Below are positions 5,325 to 13,688 of a stretch of DNA of 15,007 bases, one piece after another. The notes below the pieces were generated by a model, which made no database searches, was not told the DNA's origin, and saw only the letters and a program-made list of their open reading frames with translations. Numbering within the stretch: the first letter of the stretch is position 1; each line of letters starts with the position of its first letter. The DNA comes from an uncultured Bacteroidales bacterium (lineage in GTDB: Bacteria > Bacteroidota > Bacteroidia > Bacteroidales > Bacteroidaceae): the NCBI GenBank assembly GCA_945871755.1, contig CAMBWV010000001.1, forward strand, positions 1 through 15,007. Direction: 5' to 3'. Made by a program: the position numbers and the translations under genes.

Positions 5325-7274
5325 ATGAACGGATACTTGCGCGTTGCTGCCCTTGTCCCCTCTGTACGTGTGGCAGATTTTAGTTATAATGCCGAACAGA
5401 TTATTTCCCTCATGGCCCGTGCGGATGGCGCGGGAGTGGAGGTGGCCTGTTTCCCCGAACTTTGTCTGACGGCCTATACCTGTCAGGACCTCTTTGCCCA
5501 TGAATTGCTCATAGATCAGGCCGAAACAGCCCTGCTGCGCGTGATGGAATTTAGCCGCAGCCTGCCCCGCTTGATTACCATCGTCGGTTTGCCGATTACC
5601 TATGGCGGCCGTTTGTATAATTGTGCGGCTGTGGTTCACCAGGGCCGCCTCTGCGGTATCGTGCCCAAGACATATCTGCCCAATTACAAGGAGTTTTACG
5701 AGCAGCGTTGGTTTGCTTCGGCCGACACTTTGCCAGCCGATGCCGAAGTGCTCGTCTGCGGCCAGAGTGTCGCCCTCAGTTCGCGCTTGCTCTTCCACAC
5801 AGAGCGTTGTACCTTTGCCATAGAAATATGCGAAGACCTTTGGGCTCCCATTCCGCCTAGTTCGTACCACACGCTGGCTGGTGCTGAGGTGGTCTTCAAT
5901 CTCAGCGCGAGCAACGATCTTATCGGCAAGACCCACTATCTGCATAGTCTCATAGCAGGACAGAGTGCGCGCAGCCTTTGTGCTTATGTGTATAGTTCTT
6001 GCGGCTATGGCGAGAGCACGCAGGACCTCATCTTTGATGGTCATGCGCTGGTGGCTGAGAATGGTCGATTCTTGGCACAAGGCAATCGGTTCACCATGGA
6101 GCCGCAGTTTGTCACAGCCGACATTGACCTTCACGCCATTCGCCTTGACCGTCGTGTCAATACGACCTATGCCCATAGCAGTGCCCACAATCATGCGGCC
6201 GACCACTATCGCACCATCGAAATAGATATGGTGGAGCAGCAGCAGTTCACACTTCAGCGCACGATTGACCCACTACCCTTCGTGCCTGCCGGCAATACCC
6301 TCGACGAGCGTTGCGAAGAGATTATCTGCATGCAGAGCGAGGCGCTGGCCAAACGCATTGAGCATACCCACGCCAAAACGGTGGTGCTGGGTATCAGCGG
6401 AGGCTTGGATTCCACGCTGGCCCTGCTCGTCTGTGTGCATGCCTTTGACAGATTGGGAAAGGACCGCCGCGGCATTATTGGTATCACTATGCCTGGATTC
6501 GGTACGACCGACCGCACTTATACCAATGCCCTTGACCTGATGAAGAGCCTCGGCATTACGATTCGCGAAATCAGCATCCGCGAAGCCTGCGAATTGCATT
6601 TCCGCGACCTCGGCCACGATGGCAAGACGCACGATGTGACTTACGAGAATGTGCAAGCCCGCGAGCGCACCCAAATCCTGATGGACGCTGCCAATCAGAT
6701 GGGCGGTTTCGTGGTGGGTACGGGCGACCTTAGCGAACTGGCTTTAGGTTGGGCTACTTATGCCGGCGACCATATCAGTATGTACGGTATCAACGGCTCA
6801 ATTCCCAAGACGCTGGTGCGCCACCTCGTTCGTTGGATGGCGCGCACGATTGCCGATGAATATAGTGCCAAGACTCTGCTTGATATTGTCGATACTCCCA
6901 TCAGCCCTGAACTCATCCCTGCCGACGAGGCAGGCAATATCACGCAGAAGACCGAAGACCTGGTGGGCCCCTACGAACTCCACGACTTCTTCCTGTATCA
7001 TACTTTGCGCTACGGCCGTCGCCCTTCCGCTATCTACGAGTTGGCGCGCTTGGCCTTCGATGGTCACGACGACCGTGTGCCCGTTTATGACGAAGATGTG
7101 ATTAAGCATTGGCTCCAAGTGTTCTTCCGCCGCTTCTTTGCCCAGCAGTTCAAGCGCAGTTGCCTGCCCGATGGCCCCAAGGTCGGCAGTTGTTCGCTCA
7201 GCCCCCGAGGCGATTGGCGCATGCCCAGCGATGCTTGTTCAACCGCTTGGTTGGAAGAATGCGCCAACCTTTAA
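5325..7274 (+). CDS. nadE: Glutamine-dependent NAD+ synthetase
   Basis: This 649-residue two-domain enzyme converts nicotinic acid adenine dinucleotide to NAD+ with ATP and glutamine. The N-terminal nitrilase-type glutaminase domain shows the triad Glu45 (FPEL), Lys115 (VPKTYLPNY) and Cys169 (EICEDLW). The C-terminal synthetase domain has the P-loop SGGLDS at 358-363 and ends with the family's FKRSCLPDGPKV and SPRGDWRMPSD region. Length matches the long, glutamine-dependent form. The ATG at 5325 gives the expected N-terminus (MNGYLRVAALVP). It is 37 bp after the fucosidase and 19 bp before the DUF3472 gene. nadD, which makes its substrate, lies 4.3 kb downstream on the same strand. Confidence 0.97.
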   Translation: MNGYLRVAALVPSVRVADFSYNAEQIISLMARADGAGVEVACFPELCLTAYTCQDLFAHELLIDQAETALLRVMEFSRSLPRLITIVGLPITYGGRLYNCAAVVHQGRLCGIVPKTYLPNYKEFYEQRWFASADTLPADAEVLVCGQSVALSSRLLFHTERCTFAIEICEDLWAPIPPSSYHTLAGAEVVFNLSASNDLIGKTHYLHSLIAGQSARSLCAYVYSSCGYGESTQDLIFDGHALVAENGRFLAQGNRFTMEPQFVTADIDLHAIRLDRRVNTTYAHSSAHNHAADHYRTIEIDMVEQQQFTLQRTIDPLPFVPAGNTLDERCEEIICMQSEALAKRIEHTHAKTVVLGISGGLDSTLALLVCVHAFDRLGKDRRGIIGITMPGFGTTDRTYTNALDLMKSLGITIREISIREACELHFRDLGHDGKTHDVTYENVQARERTQILMDAANQMGGFVVGTGDLSELALGWATYAGDHISMYGINGSIPKTLVRHLVRWMARTIADEYSAKTLLDIVDTPISPELIPADEAGNITQKTEDLVGPYELHDFFLYHTLRYGRRPSAIYELARLAFDGHDDRVPVYDEDVIKHWLQVFFRRFFAQQFKRSCLPDGPKVGSCSLSPRGDWRMPSDACSTAWLEECANL

Positions 7275-7293
7275 TCACCCTACCATATATATT

Positions 7294-9834
7294 ATGAAAC
7301 GCCCCTTCCTTCTCCTGTTGTGCTTGCTGGCCCTCGTTGGTAGCGCGCAGAATTACCAGACCACTCCCGACGTGGTCACCGCCTGTCGTGGCTATTACGA
7401 AGTGAATGGTGCGCCCAATCCCAACGCTGATTTCAATACCAGCCAACTGACCACTTGGCCCAACTCTGGATCGGGCCATTGCGTGCAGTATATCCATTTC
7501 CCCATGGGACGTGTCAGGGCTACGCTCAAGGCTTGCACAGGTAGCAGTATATATAGTGGTGTGTTGAACTTGCGGATTTCCCTGCCCGATGGAAGTGTGA
7601 TTCACGAAGGGACCATCAGTTTGAAGAAAAGTTCCACGCTGAGCGAAGTAGCGGCTTTCGATGGTGTCAACTTCCCCGTAGCGGGCTATTACCGCTTTGA
7701 TTTGTCGCTCGCCAGCGGCAGGTTTGGCGGCATGACGGATTGGAGTTTCTACAAGGAAAGCCCCCTTGCCGCCTATTTGGCCACCAACCTCTCTTCCCCC
7801 TCCACGCACATGTGGCACAGTTCGAGCAGCGGCACCATCTCGGGCTGCGACTGGCTCTACCACGAGGTGATGATTCCGACGGGCTACGACCATGTGGGCA
7901 CCTACGCCATGGCTATCGGCCAGGACCGATTCTACATGGGCATTCAGGTCAATAGCGGCCGCCGCGACGTCATCTTCTCCGTTTGGGACAACGGCGATAC
8001 CGACACCGACCCCGATTTGGAAGACTACAAACGCTCGGCCACCCTTGCCAGCGGTCAGGGTGTCACGATTGAGCGCTTTGGTAATGAGGGAACAGGCACC
8101 AAGGCCTTCAAGAAGGGAACGTATTGGACTCCCGGACAATATGTGCAGTTCTTGGTGAATGCTACGCCCTATGACCAGACCGTCACTAACGAAAATGGCG
8201 TGGACGTGCTCTACCACAGCATGCTCATCAGCGCGTGGTTTCGCAATGCCGGAGAAACCGAGTGGCAATATCTGGCCACACACAAATGTGCCGGCTCCAA
8301 TAAGATGCTGACCACGCAGGGTCTGTACTCCTTCCTCGAAAATTACATCAGTTCCAACGGCCAGGCAGTGCGCAAGGCCTACTTCCGCAACTGCTACGCC
8401 CACTCCGCCTCCTCCAAGCAATGGTATTTCCTCGGCAACGCCCAGTTCTCCCACACCGATGGCGGCACCTCGGCTGGTGCGCGCAACGACTTCGGAGCCG
8501 ACAAGGGCGCAAGCGTTGACGAAGGTTTCTTCATGCAGTCGGGCGGCTACGGTGAAACCTTCCAGGGCGACCTCCGCTGGACACGCACGGACCACACGTT
8601 GGTCGAGCAGATAGACTTCGCCCCCCTCCAGGCTCGCGTGGACCAGGCCGTGAGAGAATACACGGGCATCTATTACAGCACATCCATTGACGGCCACCCG
8701 CTGATTTCCACCAAGAATTGGGAGGTCGTTTCGTGGAGCGACCAAGAAACCAGCGGCGAGGGCACCAACGGACGCGCTGCTCAAGCCTTCGACAACAACG
8801 AAAACACGTATTGGCACTCGCAGTGGCAGGGCGGCAGTCCCGCCTTCCCCCATCACCTCGTTGTGAAAGCCCCCGAGGACTACGACATCAATGCCCTTGA
8901 ACTCTACACCGCGCGCTATACTTACTCGAATACTTCCTACAATCCCCGTTCCGTTACAGTGGAGGTCAGTCCCGATGGCAACTCTTGGACAACGGCCGCT
9001 AGCCAAGTGGCACTGGCCAATGTCGAGCGTCCCTCGTGCGTCTTGCCCGCAAAGGCCACGGGCCGCTATTTCCGCTTTACCTTCAACAGCGGCTATGGCG
9101 ATTTCCTCTTCATCAACGAACTCCGATTGTATGGCAAGAAGGTGGCCGTAGCGCCTCCGCCCGTTGTGGCCGAGGATGGCTGGGCACATGTGGAAAGCCT
9201 CAGCGACCTGAGCAACGACCAGGCTTACTTCCTCCGCAATGTAGCAGGTTGGGGCAAGCTTTTCTTCAGCAGCCAAAACAGTTCCTATTATCTCTGGCTG
9301 GGTGGCGTCACTACGGCCACGAGTCTCCAGAACGCCAACTACGCACAACCCGTTGACAGCACCTATGCCGAGGCCACGTGGTACATCCTCGAATCGGCCG
9401 GTCAGTACTTCCTCTGCAATGCAGGGTCGAAGAAGTTTGTCAACCCTGGACGCCCTTGCACATTCACAACCACGGCCATTCCCCTCCAAATCACACCTGC
9501 CACATCCGACAATGGCCGCGCGGTCTTCCTTTTCTCAAAAGCCTCGGCCACAGGCTCCTCCATTTATATGAATGCCCAGCCCACGCAGAGTTTCCCTGTT
9601 GGGCTAGGTGCGGCCGATGCACCAGCCAGCCAGTGGGAGATACTGGTCAATCCCGATGCTGTCGTCAATGCGCAGTATTTCTGGGATAAGATTGAGGTAC
9701 TGACGGGCCTCACCGCCCCCCTGCCATCCAACTCCGAGGAGCAGCCTGCCCTCTACGACCTCAGCGGCCGCAGACTCAGCAGCCTTCCTGCGCGAGGCGT
9801 CTTTATCGTCGGTGGCAAGAAAGTAATACGTTGA
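7294..9834 (+). CDS. Secreted DUF3472/discoidin multi-domain protein
   Basis: This 846-residue exported protein starts at ATG 7294. The open frame extends back into nadE, but only this Met precedes a signal peptide (1-18, ending VGSA-Q). An N-terminal beta-rich region (about 20-185) resembles DUF5077, and DUF3472 follows at about 187-390 (FYMGIQVNSGRRDVIFSVWD, ERFGNEGTG and GLYSFLEN are its hallmarks). A discoidin/F5-F8 type C domain spans about 475-617 (AFDNNENTYWHSQW, then FLFINELRLYGKK). After a Pro-rich linker comes a beta-rich domain at about 628-790, possibly a trefoil. The last 29 residues (ALYDLSGRRL...GVFIVGGKKVIR) resemble the short C-terminal sorting tail of Prevotella exported proteins, suggesting type IX secretion. 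DUF3472 has no known activity. Discoidin suggests glycan binding. It lies between nadE and yicC with 19- and 25-bp gaps. Confidence 0.85.
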   Translation: MKRPFLLLLCLLALVGSAQNYQTTPDVVTACRGYYEVNGAPNPNADFNTSQLTTWPNSGSGHCVQYIHFPMGRVRATLKACTGSSIYSGVLNLRISLPDGSVIHEGTISLKKSSTLSEVAAFDGVNFPVAGYYRFDLSLASGRFGGMTDWSFYKESPLAAYLATNLSSPSTHMWHSSSSGTISGCDWLYHEVMIPTGYDHVGTYAMAIGQDRFYMGIQVNSGRRDVIFSVWDNGDTDTDPDLEDYKRSATLASGQGVTIERFGNEGTGTKAFKKGTYWTPGQYVQFLVNATPYDQTVTNENGVDVLYHSMLISAWFRNAGETEWQYLATHKCAGSNKMLTTQGLYSFLENYISSNGQAVRKAYFRNCYAHSASSKQWYFLGNAQFSHTDGGTSAGARNDFGADKGASVDEGFFMQSGGYGETFQGDLRWTRTDHTLVEQIDFAPLQARVDQAVREYTGIYYSTSIDGHPLISTKNWEVVSWSDQETSGEGTNGRAAQAFDNNENTYWHSQWQGGSPAFPHHLVVKAPEDYDINALELYTARYTYSNTSYNPRSVTVEVSPDGNSWTTAASQVALANVERPSCVLPAKATGRYFRFTFNSGYGDFLFINELRLYGKKVAVAPPPVVAEDGWAHVESLSDLSNDQAYFLRNVAGWGKLFFSSQNSSYYLWLGGVTTATSLQNANYAQPVDSTYAEATWYILESAGQYFLCNAGSKKFVNPGRPCTFTTTAIPLQITPATSDNGRAVFLFSKASATGSSIYMNAQPTQSFPVGLGAADAPASQWEILVNPDAVVNAQYFWDKIEVLTGLTAPLPSNSEEQPALYDLSGRRLSSLPARGVFIVGGKKVIR

Positions 9835-9859
9835 ACGTTTCTAAAACCAAACATTTACA

Positions 9860-10738
9860 ATGATACAATCCATGACTGGTTTCGGCAAGGCCGAGGCCTG
9901 TATTCCCGGAAAGAAAATCCACGTAGAAATCAAGTCGCTCAACTCCAAGAGCCTCGACCTCTCCACCCGCATTGCGCCCCTCTTTCGCGACAAGGAGATG
10001 GAGATTCGCCAGTATATCGCTAAGGAACTAGAGCGCGGCAAGATAGACTTCAACCTTTGGGTGGAGCGCGACATGACCGCTGCTTCTACTCCTATCAATG
10101 CGGATGCCGTGGCTGCCTATGCCGCTCAAATCAAAGCCATCAGCCAAGCACAAGGCATACCCTTGGATGGTGAGGGCCTGTGGAGCATCCTCGTTCGTCT
10201 GCCCGACACGCTGAGTGCCAGTGCTGTCGAAGAAGTGAGCGAAGAAGACTGGCAGACGGTTCGCCAAGCTGTCTGCGAGGCCGTTGCCCACCTCATTGAC
10301 TTCCGCCGTCAGGAGGGTGAGGCCCTTTCCCATAAGTTTGCCAAGAACCTGGACCGCATCGAAGAACTCATGCACGCCATCGAGCCCTTTGAACAAGGAC
10401 GCGTGGAGCGCATTCGCCAACGACTGACCGACCGACTGGCCGAACTCAAGGGCGTGGACTACGACAAAGGGCGATTGGAACAGGAACTCATCTTCTACAT
10501 CGAGAAACTTGATATCAACGAAGAGAAACAGCGACTGGCCAACCACCTCAACTATTTCCGCCAGACGATGATGGAAGGAAAGGGACAGGGCAAGAAACTC
10601 GGCTTCATTGCTCAGGAAATGGGTCGCGAGATAAACACGACAGGCTCCAAGAGTAACCAAGCCGAAATGCAGAATATCGTGGTCATGATGAAGGACGAAC
10701 TTGAGCAAATCAAGGAGCAGGTGCTCAACGTGATGTAA
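9860..10738 (+). CDS. yicC: YicC/YloC family endoribonuclease
   Basis: This 292-residue protein has the family's conserved ends: MIQSMTGFGKAE at 1-12 and, near the C-terminus, KKLGFIAQEMGREINTTGSK followed by the MMKDELEQIKEQVLNV helix. The middle contains long charged helices. E. coli YicC is an endoribonuclease involved in sRNA turnover. That activity is inferred here by family. In many bacteria it precedes gmk, as here, but the usual short gap is replaced by 235 bp of structured non-coding sequence. It begins 25 bp after the DUF3472 gene. Confidence 0.95.
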   Translation: MIQSMTGFGKAEACIPGKKIHVEIKSLNSKSLDLSTRIAPLFRDKEMEIRQYIAKELERGKIDFNLWVERDMTAASTPINADAVAAYAAQIKAISQAQGIPLDGEGLWSILVRLPDTLSASAVEEVSEEDWQTVRQAVCEAVAHLIDFRRQEGEALSHKFAKNLDRIEELMHAIEPFEQGRVERIRQRLTDRLAELKGVDYDKGRLEQELIFYIEKLDINEEKQRLANHLNYFRQTMMEGKGQGKKLGFIAQEMGREINTTGSKSNQAEMQNIVVMMKDELEQIKEQVLNVM

Positions 10739-10973
10739 GCAATTTCTGGCTACATATGATAGGCACAGCAGTCCGCTCCCCCTTCACCGCGCGAAGCCTT
10801 TCATCAATCCCAAGCCCCTGTTTCTCGTTTCTCTTGCAGACATTGTCCACGTTCACCGAGCGGAACGGCAATGTACCTCACCAAACCGAAACAAATCCCA
10901 GCAATGCAATGGATGTCCCCATTGCAACGTCGCACAATAATTTGGGAGTGCCGCTCCCATTGACCTATCTCTT
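10739..10973 (+). promoter_or_regulatory. Structured gap before gmk
   Basis: The 235 bp between yicC and gmk contain two hairpins. TGCAATGG (10905-10912) pairs with CCATTGCA (10919-10926) in a perfect 8-bp stem, and TGGGAG (10943-10948) pairs with CTCCCA (10954-10959) in a 6-bp stem ending 14 nt before the gmk ATG. A 73-codon open frame (10756-10977) ends with a TGA that overlaps the gmk start as ATGA, but its product has no recognisable features. No full TTTG/TAnnTTTG promoter was found. TAATTTGG at 10938-10945 is only a partial -7 match. It could be a gmk leader control region or decayed sequence. Confidence 0.45.
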
Positions 10974-11540
10974 ATGACTGGAAAACTTATCATCTTTTCC
11001 GCCCCCTCTGGTTCGGGCAAGAGCACCATCATCAATTATCTGATGGAGCAGGGGCTCAATCTCCATTTCTCCATTTCCGCCACCAGCCGCCCCCCGCGTG
11101 GGACAGAGCAAAACGGTGTGGAATATTTCTTCCTCAGTCCCGAGGAATTTCGTCAGCGCATCGCTGCGGGCGAGTTTCTGGAATACGTCGAAGTCTATGA
11201 AGGCCGCTTCTATGGCACACTGAAGTCGCAAGTGGACAGCCAACTGGCCCAGGGACAGAACGTGGTGTGCGACATCGACGTGCTGGGCGCCGAGCGCATC
11301 AAGGCAGTGTATGGCCCGCAGGCCCTGAGCCTCTTCATCCAACCTCCATCGATTGAAGCCCTGCGCGAGCGGTTGGAAGGACGTGGCACCGATTCGCCCG
11401 AAGTGATCAACGACCGCCTCGCCCGCGCCACCTACGAACTCTCCTTTGCGCCCAAGTTTGACGCCGTAGTCATCAACGACGATTTGGCCACCGCCCAGGC
11501 CGATGCACTGCGTGTGGTTAGCCAATTCCTGCAATCCTAA
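10974..11540 (+). CDS. gmk: Guanylate kinase
   Basis: This 188-residue enzyme phosphorylates GMP to GDP with ATP. The P-loop APSGSGKS is at residues 10-17, followed by the GMP-binding segment SATSRPPRGTEQNGVEYFF at about 36-54 and the lid region with RLEGRGTDSPEVINDRL. Start and length match the family (MTGKLIIFSAPSGSGKST). The stop codon overlaps the nadD start by one base (TAATG), so the two are likely translationally coupled. Confidence 0.97.
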   Translation: MTGKLIIFSAPSGSGKSTIINYLMEQGLNLHFSISATSRPPRGTEQNGVEYFFLSPEEFRQRIAAGEFLEYVEVYEGRFYGTLKSQVDSQLAQGQNVVCDIDVLGAERIKAVYGPQALSLFIQPPSIEALRERLEGRGTDSPEVINDRLARATYELSFAPKFDAVVINDDLATAQADALRVVSQFLQS

Positions 11541-12130
11541 TGCCTATGCGTACAGCCATCTTCGGTGGTTCGTTCAACCCCATCCATCGCGGGCACATTG
11601 CCCTGGCCGACTTTGTGGTACAAGGCGGATGGACAGACGAAGTGTGGTTGCTCGTCTCGCCCCAGAATCCGTTGAAAGCCGCTGCGGGCCTGTTGCCCGC
11701 ACAATTGCGTCTGGCTCTGGCGCAGCAGGCCACGGAAAACTACGACCGCATCAAGGTGAGCGATTTCGAGTTTCACTTGCCGCGCCCCTCCTTCACCTAC
11801 AAGACCCTTGCCGCCCTGCGCGAGAGCCATCCCGACCGCTCCTTCCAGATTCTGATAGGCGCAGACAACTGGTTGTGCTTTGACCGTTGGGCCCGCCACG
11901 AGGAATTGCTGCGCGACTACGAACTGCTCGTTTATCCCCGACAAGGTTACGACATTCATACGGCCAGTTTGCCGCCCAATGTTCGCTTCGTGCCTGCCCC
12001 ATTGTTCCCTTTTAGTTCCACCCAGTTGCGCGAAATGTTACTCCGCGGTGAGGATCTATCGGGCATTCTCCCCCAAGAAATCAACAAAACTGCAAATATT
12101 TCCCTTTTAAGAGAGCTACTCAGGAAATAA
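11540..12130 (+). CDS. nadD: Nicotinate-nucleotide adenylyltransferase
   Basis: This 196-residue enzyme adenylates nicotinic acid mononucleotide to NaAD, the substrate of NadE. The nucleotidyltransferase signature GGSFNPIHRGH is at residues 9-19 and the second ATP-binding motif SSTQLR is near residue 160. A middle ILIGADNW segment also fits NadD. It starts at the ATG overlapping the gmk stop. An alternative ATG at 11546 would shorten it by two residues only. Together with nadE it supplies both closing steps of NAD synthesis in this window. Confidence 0.96.
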   Translation: MPMRTAIFGGSFNPIHRGHIALADFVVQGGWTDEVWLLVSPQNPLKAAAGLLPAQLRLALAQQATENYDRIKVSDFEFHLPRPSFTYKTLAALRESHPDRSFQILIGADNWLCFDRWARHEELLRDYELLVYPRQGYDIHTASLPPNVRFVPAPLFPFSSTQLREMLLRGEDLSGILPQEINKTANISLLRELLRK

Positions 12131-12134
12131 TCAG

Positions 12135-12142
12135 TAATTTTG
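12135..12142 (+). promoter_or_regulatory. Likely -7 box for gdhA
   Basis: TAATTTTG matches the TAnnTTTG consensus exactly and sits just after the nadD stop. The -33 box is not clear. Transcription would start near 12149, directly at the foot of the hairpin at 12150-12181, giving a leader of about 90 nt before gdhA. Confidence 0.45.
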
Positions 12143-12149
12143 ACGTGCG

Positions 12150-12181
12150 GTCCGCAGCCTTTGCTTCTACAGCCTGCGGAC
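12150..12181 (+). terminator. Hairpin between nadD and gdhA
   Basis: GTCCGCAG (12150-12157) pairs perfectly with CTGCGGAC (12174-12181) around a 16-nt loop, and the T-rich stretch TTGTTTTTATTTTG follows a few bases later. It can be read as the terminator of the yicC-gmk-nadD group or, if the promoter at 12135-12142 is active, as a 5'-end stabilising hairpin of the gdhA mRNA. The sequence does not decide between these. Confidence 0.45.
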
Positions 12182-12238
12182 AACACTTGTTTTTATTTTG
12201 CTAATAACCTTATTAACCCATCCAAAAACACACAAATC

Positions 12239-13579
12239 ATGAAAACACAAGAAATCCTGACAGCACTTGAGACCAAGCACCCTGGTGAGCACGAATACTT
12301 GCAAGCCGTGCGCGAAGTGCTCCTCAGCATTGAGGACGTGTACAACCAGCACCCCGAGTTTGAACGCGTGAAACTCATCGAACGCCTAGTGGAGCCCGAC
12401 CGCATCATCACCTTCCGCGTGCCCTGGACCGACGATAACGGACAAGTACACGTCAACCTCGGCTATCGCGTGCAGTTCAACAACGCCATTGGCCCGTACA
12501 AGGGCGGTGTGCGCTTCCATCCCTCCGTCAATCTCAGCATCCTGAAATTCCTCGGCTTTGAGCAGACCTTCAAGAACGCCCTGACCACACTGCCGATGGG
12601 CGGAGCCAAGGGTGGTTCCGACTTTGCACCGCGCGGTCGCAGCGAAGCCGAAATCATGCGCTTCTGCCAGAGTTTCATGCTTGAATTGTGGCGCAACGTA
12701 GGTCCCGATCAGGACGTTCCCGCAGGCGACATCGGCGTTGGCGGCCGCGAAGTAGGCTATATGTTTGGTATGTACAAGAAACTCAGTCGCGAACATACGG
12801 GCACCTTCACGGGCAAGGGCCTCGAATTTGGCGGCAGTATTCTCCGCCCCGAAGCCACCGGCTATGGCGCACTCTATTTCGTGAACCAGATGCTGGCCGA
12901 GCGTGGCGAGAAAATCGAAGGCAAGACCGTGGCCATCTCAGGTTTCGGCAACGTGGCTTGGGGTGCAGCCCGCAAGGCCGTTGAACTCGGCGCAAAGGTT
13001 GTGACCCTCAGCGGTCCCGATGGCTATGTCTATGACCCCACGGGCGTCAGCGGCGAGAAGATTGACTATATGCTCGAACTCCGCCTGAGCGGTGAGGACA
13101 TCGTTGAACCCTATGCCGAGCGCTATCCCGAAGCTACCTTCTTCGCAGGCCGCAAGCCATGGGAGCAGAAGGTGGACATCGCCCTGCCGTGCGCCACACA
13201 AAACGAACTGGGCCTGGAAGACGCCAAAGCACTCGTGGCAAATGGCGTTCAACTGGTGGCCGAAGTCAGCAACATGGGCTGCACAGCCGAGGCTGTTGAC
13301 TACTTCATAGAGCAGCAGACCTGCTTCGCACCTGGCAAGGCCGTCAACTCGGGCGGCGTGGCAACGAGTGGACTCGAAATGACGCAAAACGCCATGCACA
13401 TCAGTTGGACCGCCGATGAAGTGGACCAGCGACTCCATCAGATTATGAGCGATGTGCACACGCAGTGCCTCCGCTACGGTCGCGACGAAAAGACAGGCTA
13501 TATCAACTATGTCAAGGGCGCGAATATCGCAGGCTTTATGAAGGTGGCACGCGCCATGATGGCCCAAGGTATTGTATAA
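12239..13579 (+). CDS. gdhA: Glutamate dehydrogenase, hexameric type
   Basis: This 446-residue enzyme interconverts 2-oxoglutarate plus ammonium and glutamate with NAD(P)H. Substrate-site motifs include YKGGVRFHP with Lys88 and PMGGAKGGSDFAPRG with the catalytic-type Lys124. The Rossmann dinucleotide-binding region is VAISGFGNVAWGAA at about 228-241. Length and the N-terminal helical arm match the small hexameric GDH group that is mostly NADPH-dependent. Cofactor choice cannot be fixed from sequence alone. The start is ATG 12239 (MKTQEILTALE). The longer open frame reaching back to 12140 has no family match and includes the probable leader. The gene ends at a strong two-sided terminator. Confidence 0.96.
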   Translation: MKTQEILTALETKHPGEHEYLQAVREVLLSIEDVYNQHPEFERVKLIERLVEPDRIITFRVPWTDDNGQVHVNLGYRVQFNNAIGPYKGGVRFHPSVNLSILKFLGFEQTFKNALTTLPMGGAKGGSDFAPRGRSEAEIMRFCQSFMLELWRNVGPDQDVPAGDIGVGGREVGYMFGMYKKLSREHTGTFTGKGLEFGGSILRPEATGYGALYFVNQMLAERGEKIEGKTVAISGFGNVAWGAARKAVELGAKVVTLSGPDGYVYDPTGVSGEKIDYMLELRLSGEDIVEPYAERYPEATFFAGRKPWEQKVDIALPCATQNELGLEDAKALVANGVQLVAEVSNMGCTAEAVDYFIEQQTCFAPGKAVNSGGVATSGLEMTQNAMHISWTADEVDQRLHQIMSDVHTQCLRYGRDEKTGYINYVKGANIAGFMKVARAMMAQGIV

Positions 13580-13622
13580 CCCCGCCTTGCGCCCTCCTTT
13601 CATTGAGCGCGCAACCATAAAC

Positions 13623-13675
13623 CTATAAAAAAGTACCGCATAACCCGATGGAGGTTGTGCGGTACTTTTTTATAG
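13623..13675. terminator. Very strong bidirectional terminator
   Basis: Bases 13623-13645 and 13653-13675 form a 23-bp stem with one G-T pair and a 7-nt loop. The GC-rich core is GTACCGCA/TGCGGTAC, and A6/T6 tracts lie on both sides. It sits between the convergent gdhA (plus) and PepSY-TM gene (minus) and can stop transcription from both. Confidence 0.92.
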
Positions 13676-13688
13676 AGGCGTGTGGCCC

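Noticed and set aside
7138..7293. N-terminal extension of the DUF3472 gene
   Set aside because: It overlaps the end of nadE in another frame. The Met at 7294 is followed directly by a good signal peptide.
7198..9489. 763-codon open frame on the minus strand
   Set aside because: It is antisense to the DUF3472/discoidin gene. The product is Val/Gly/Ala/His-rich with no motifs, as expected from the codon bias of the real gene.
12140..12238. N-terminal extension of gdhA
   Set aside because: It includes the probable promoter and hairpin region. The family N-terminus begins at 12239.
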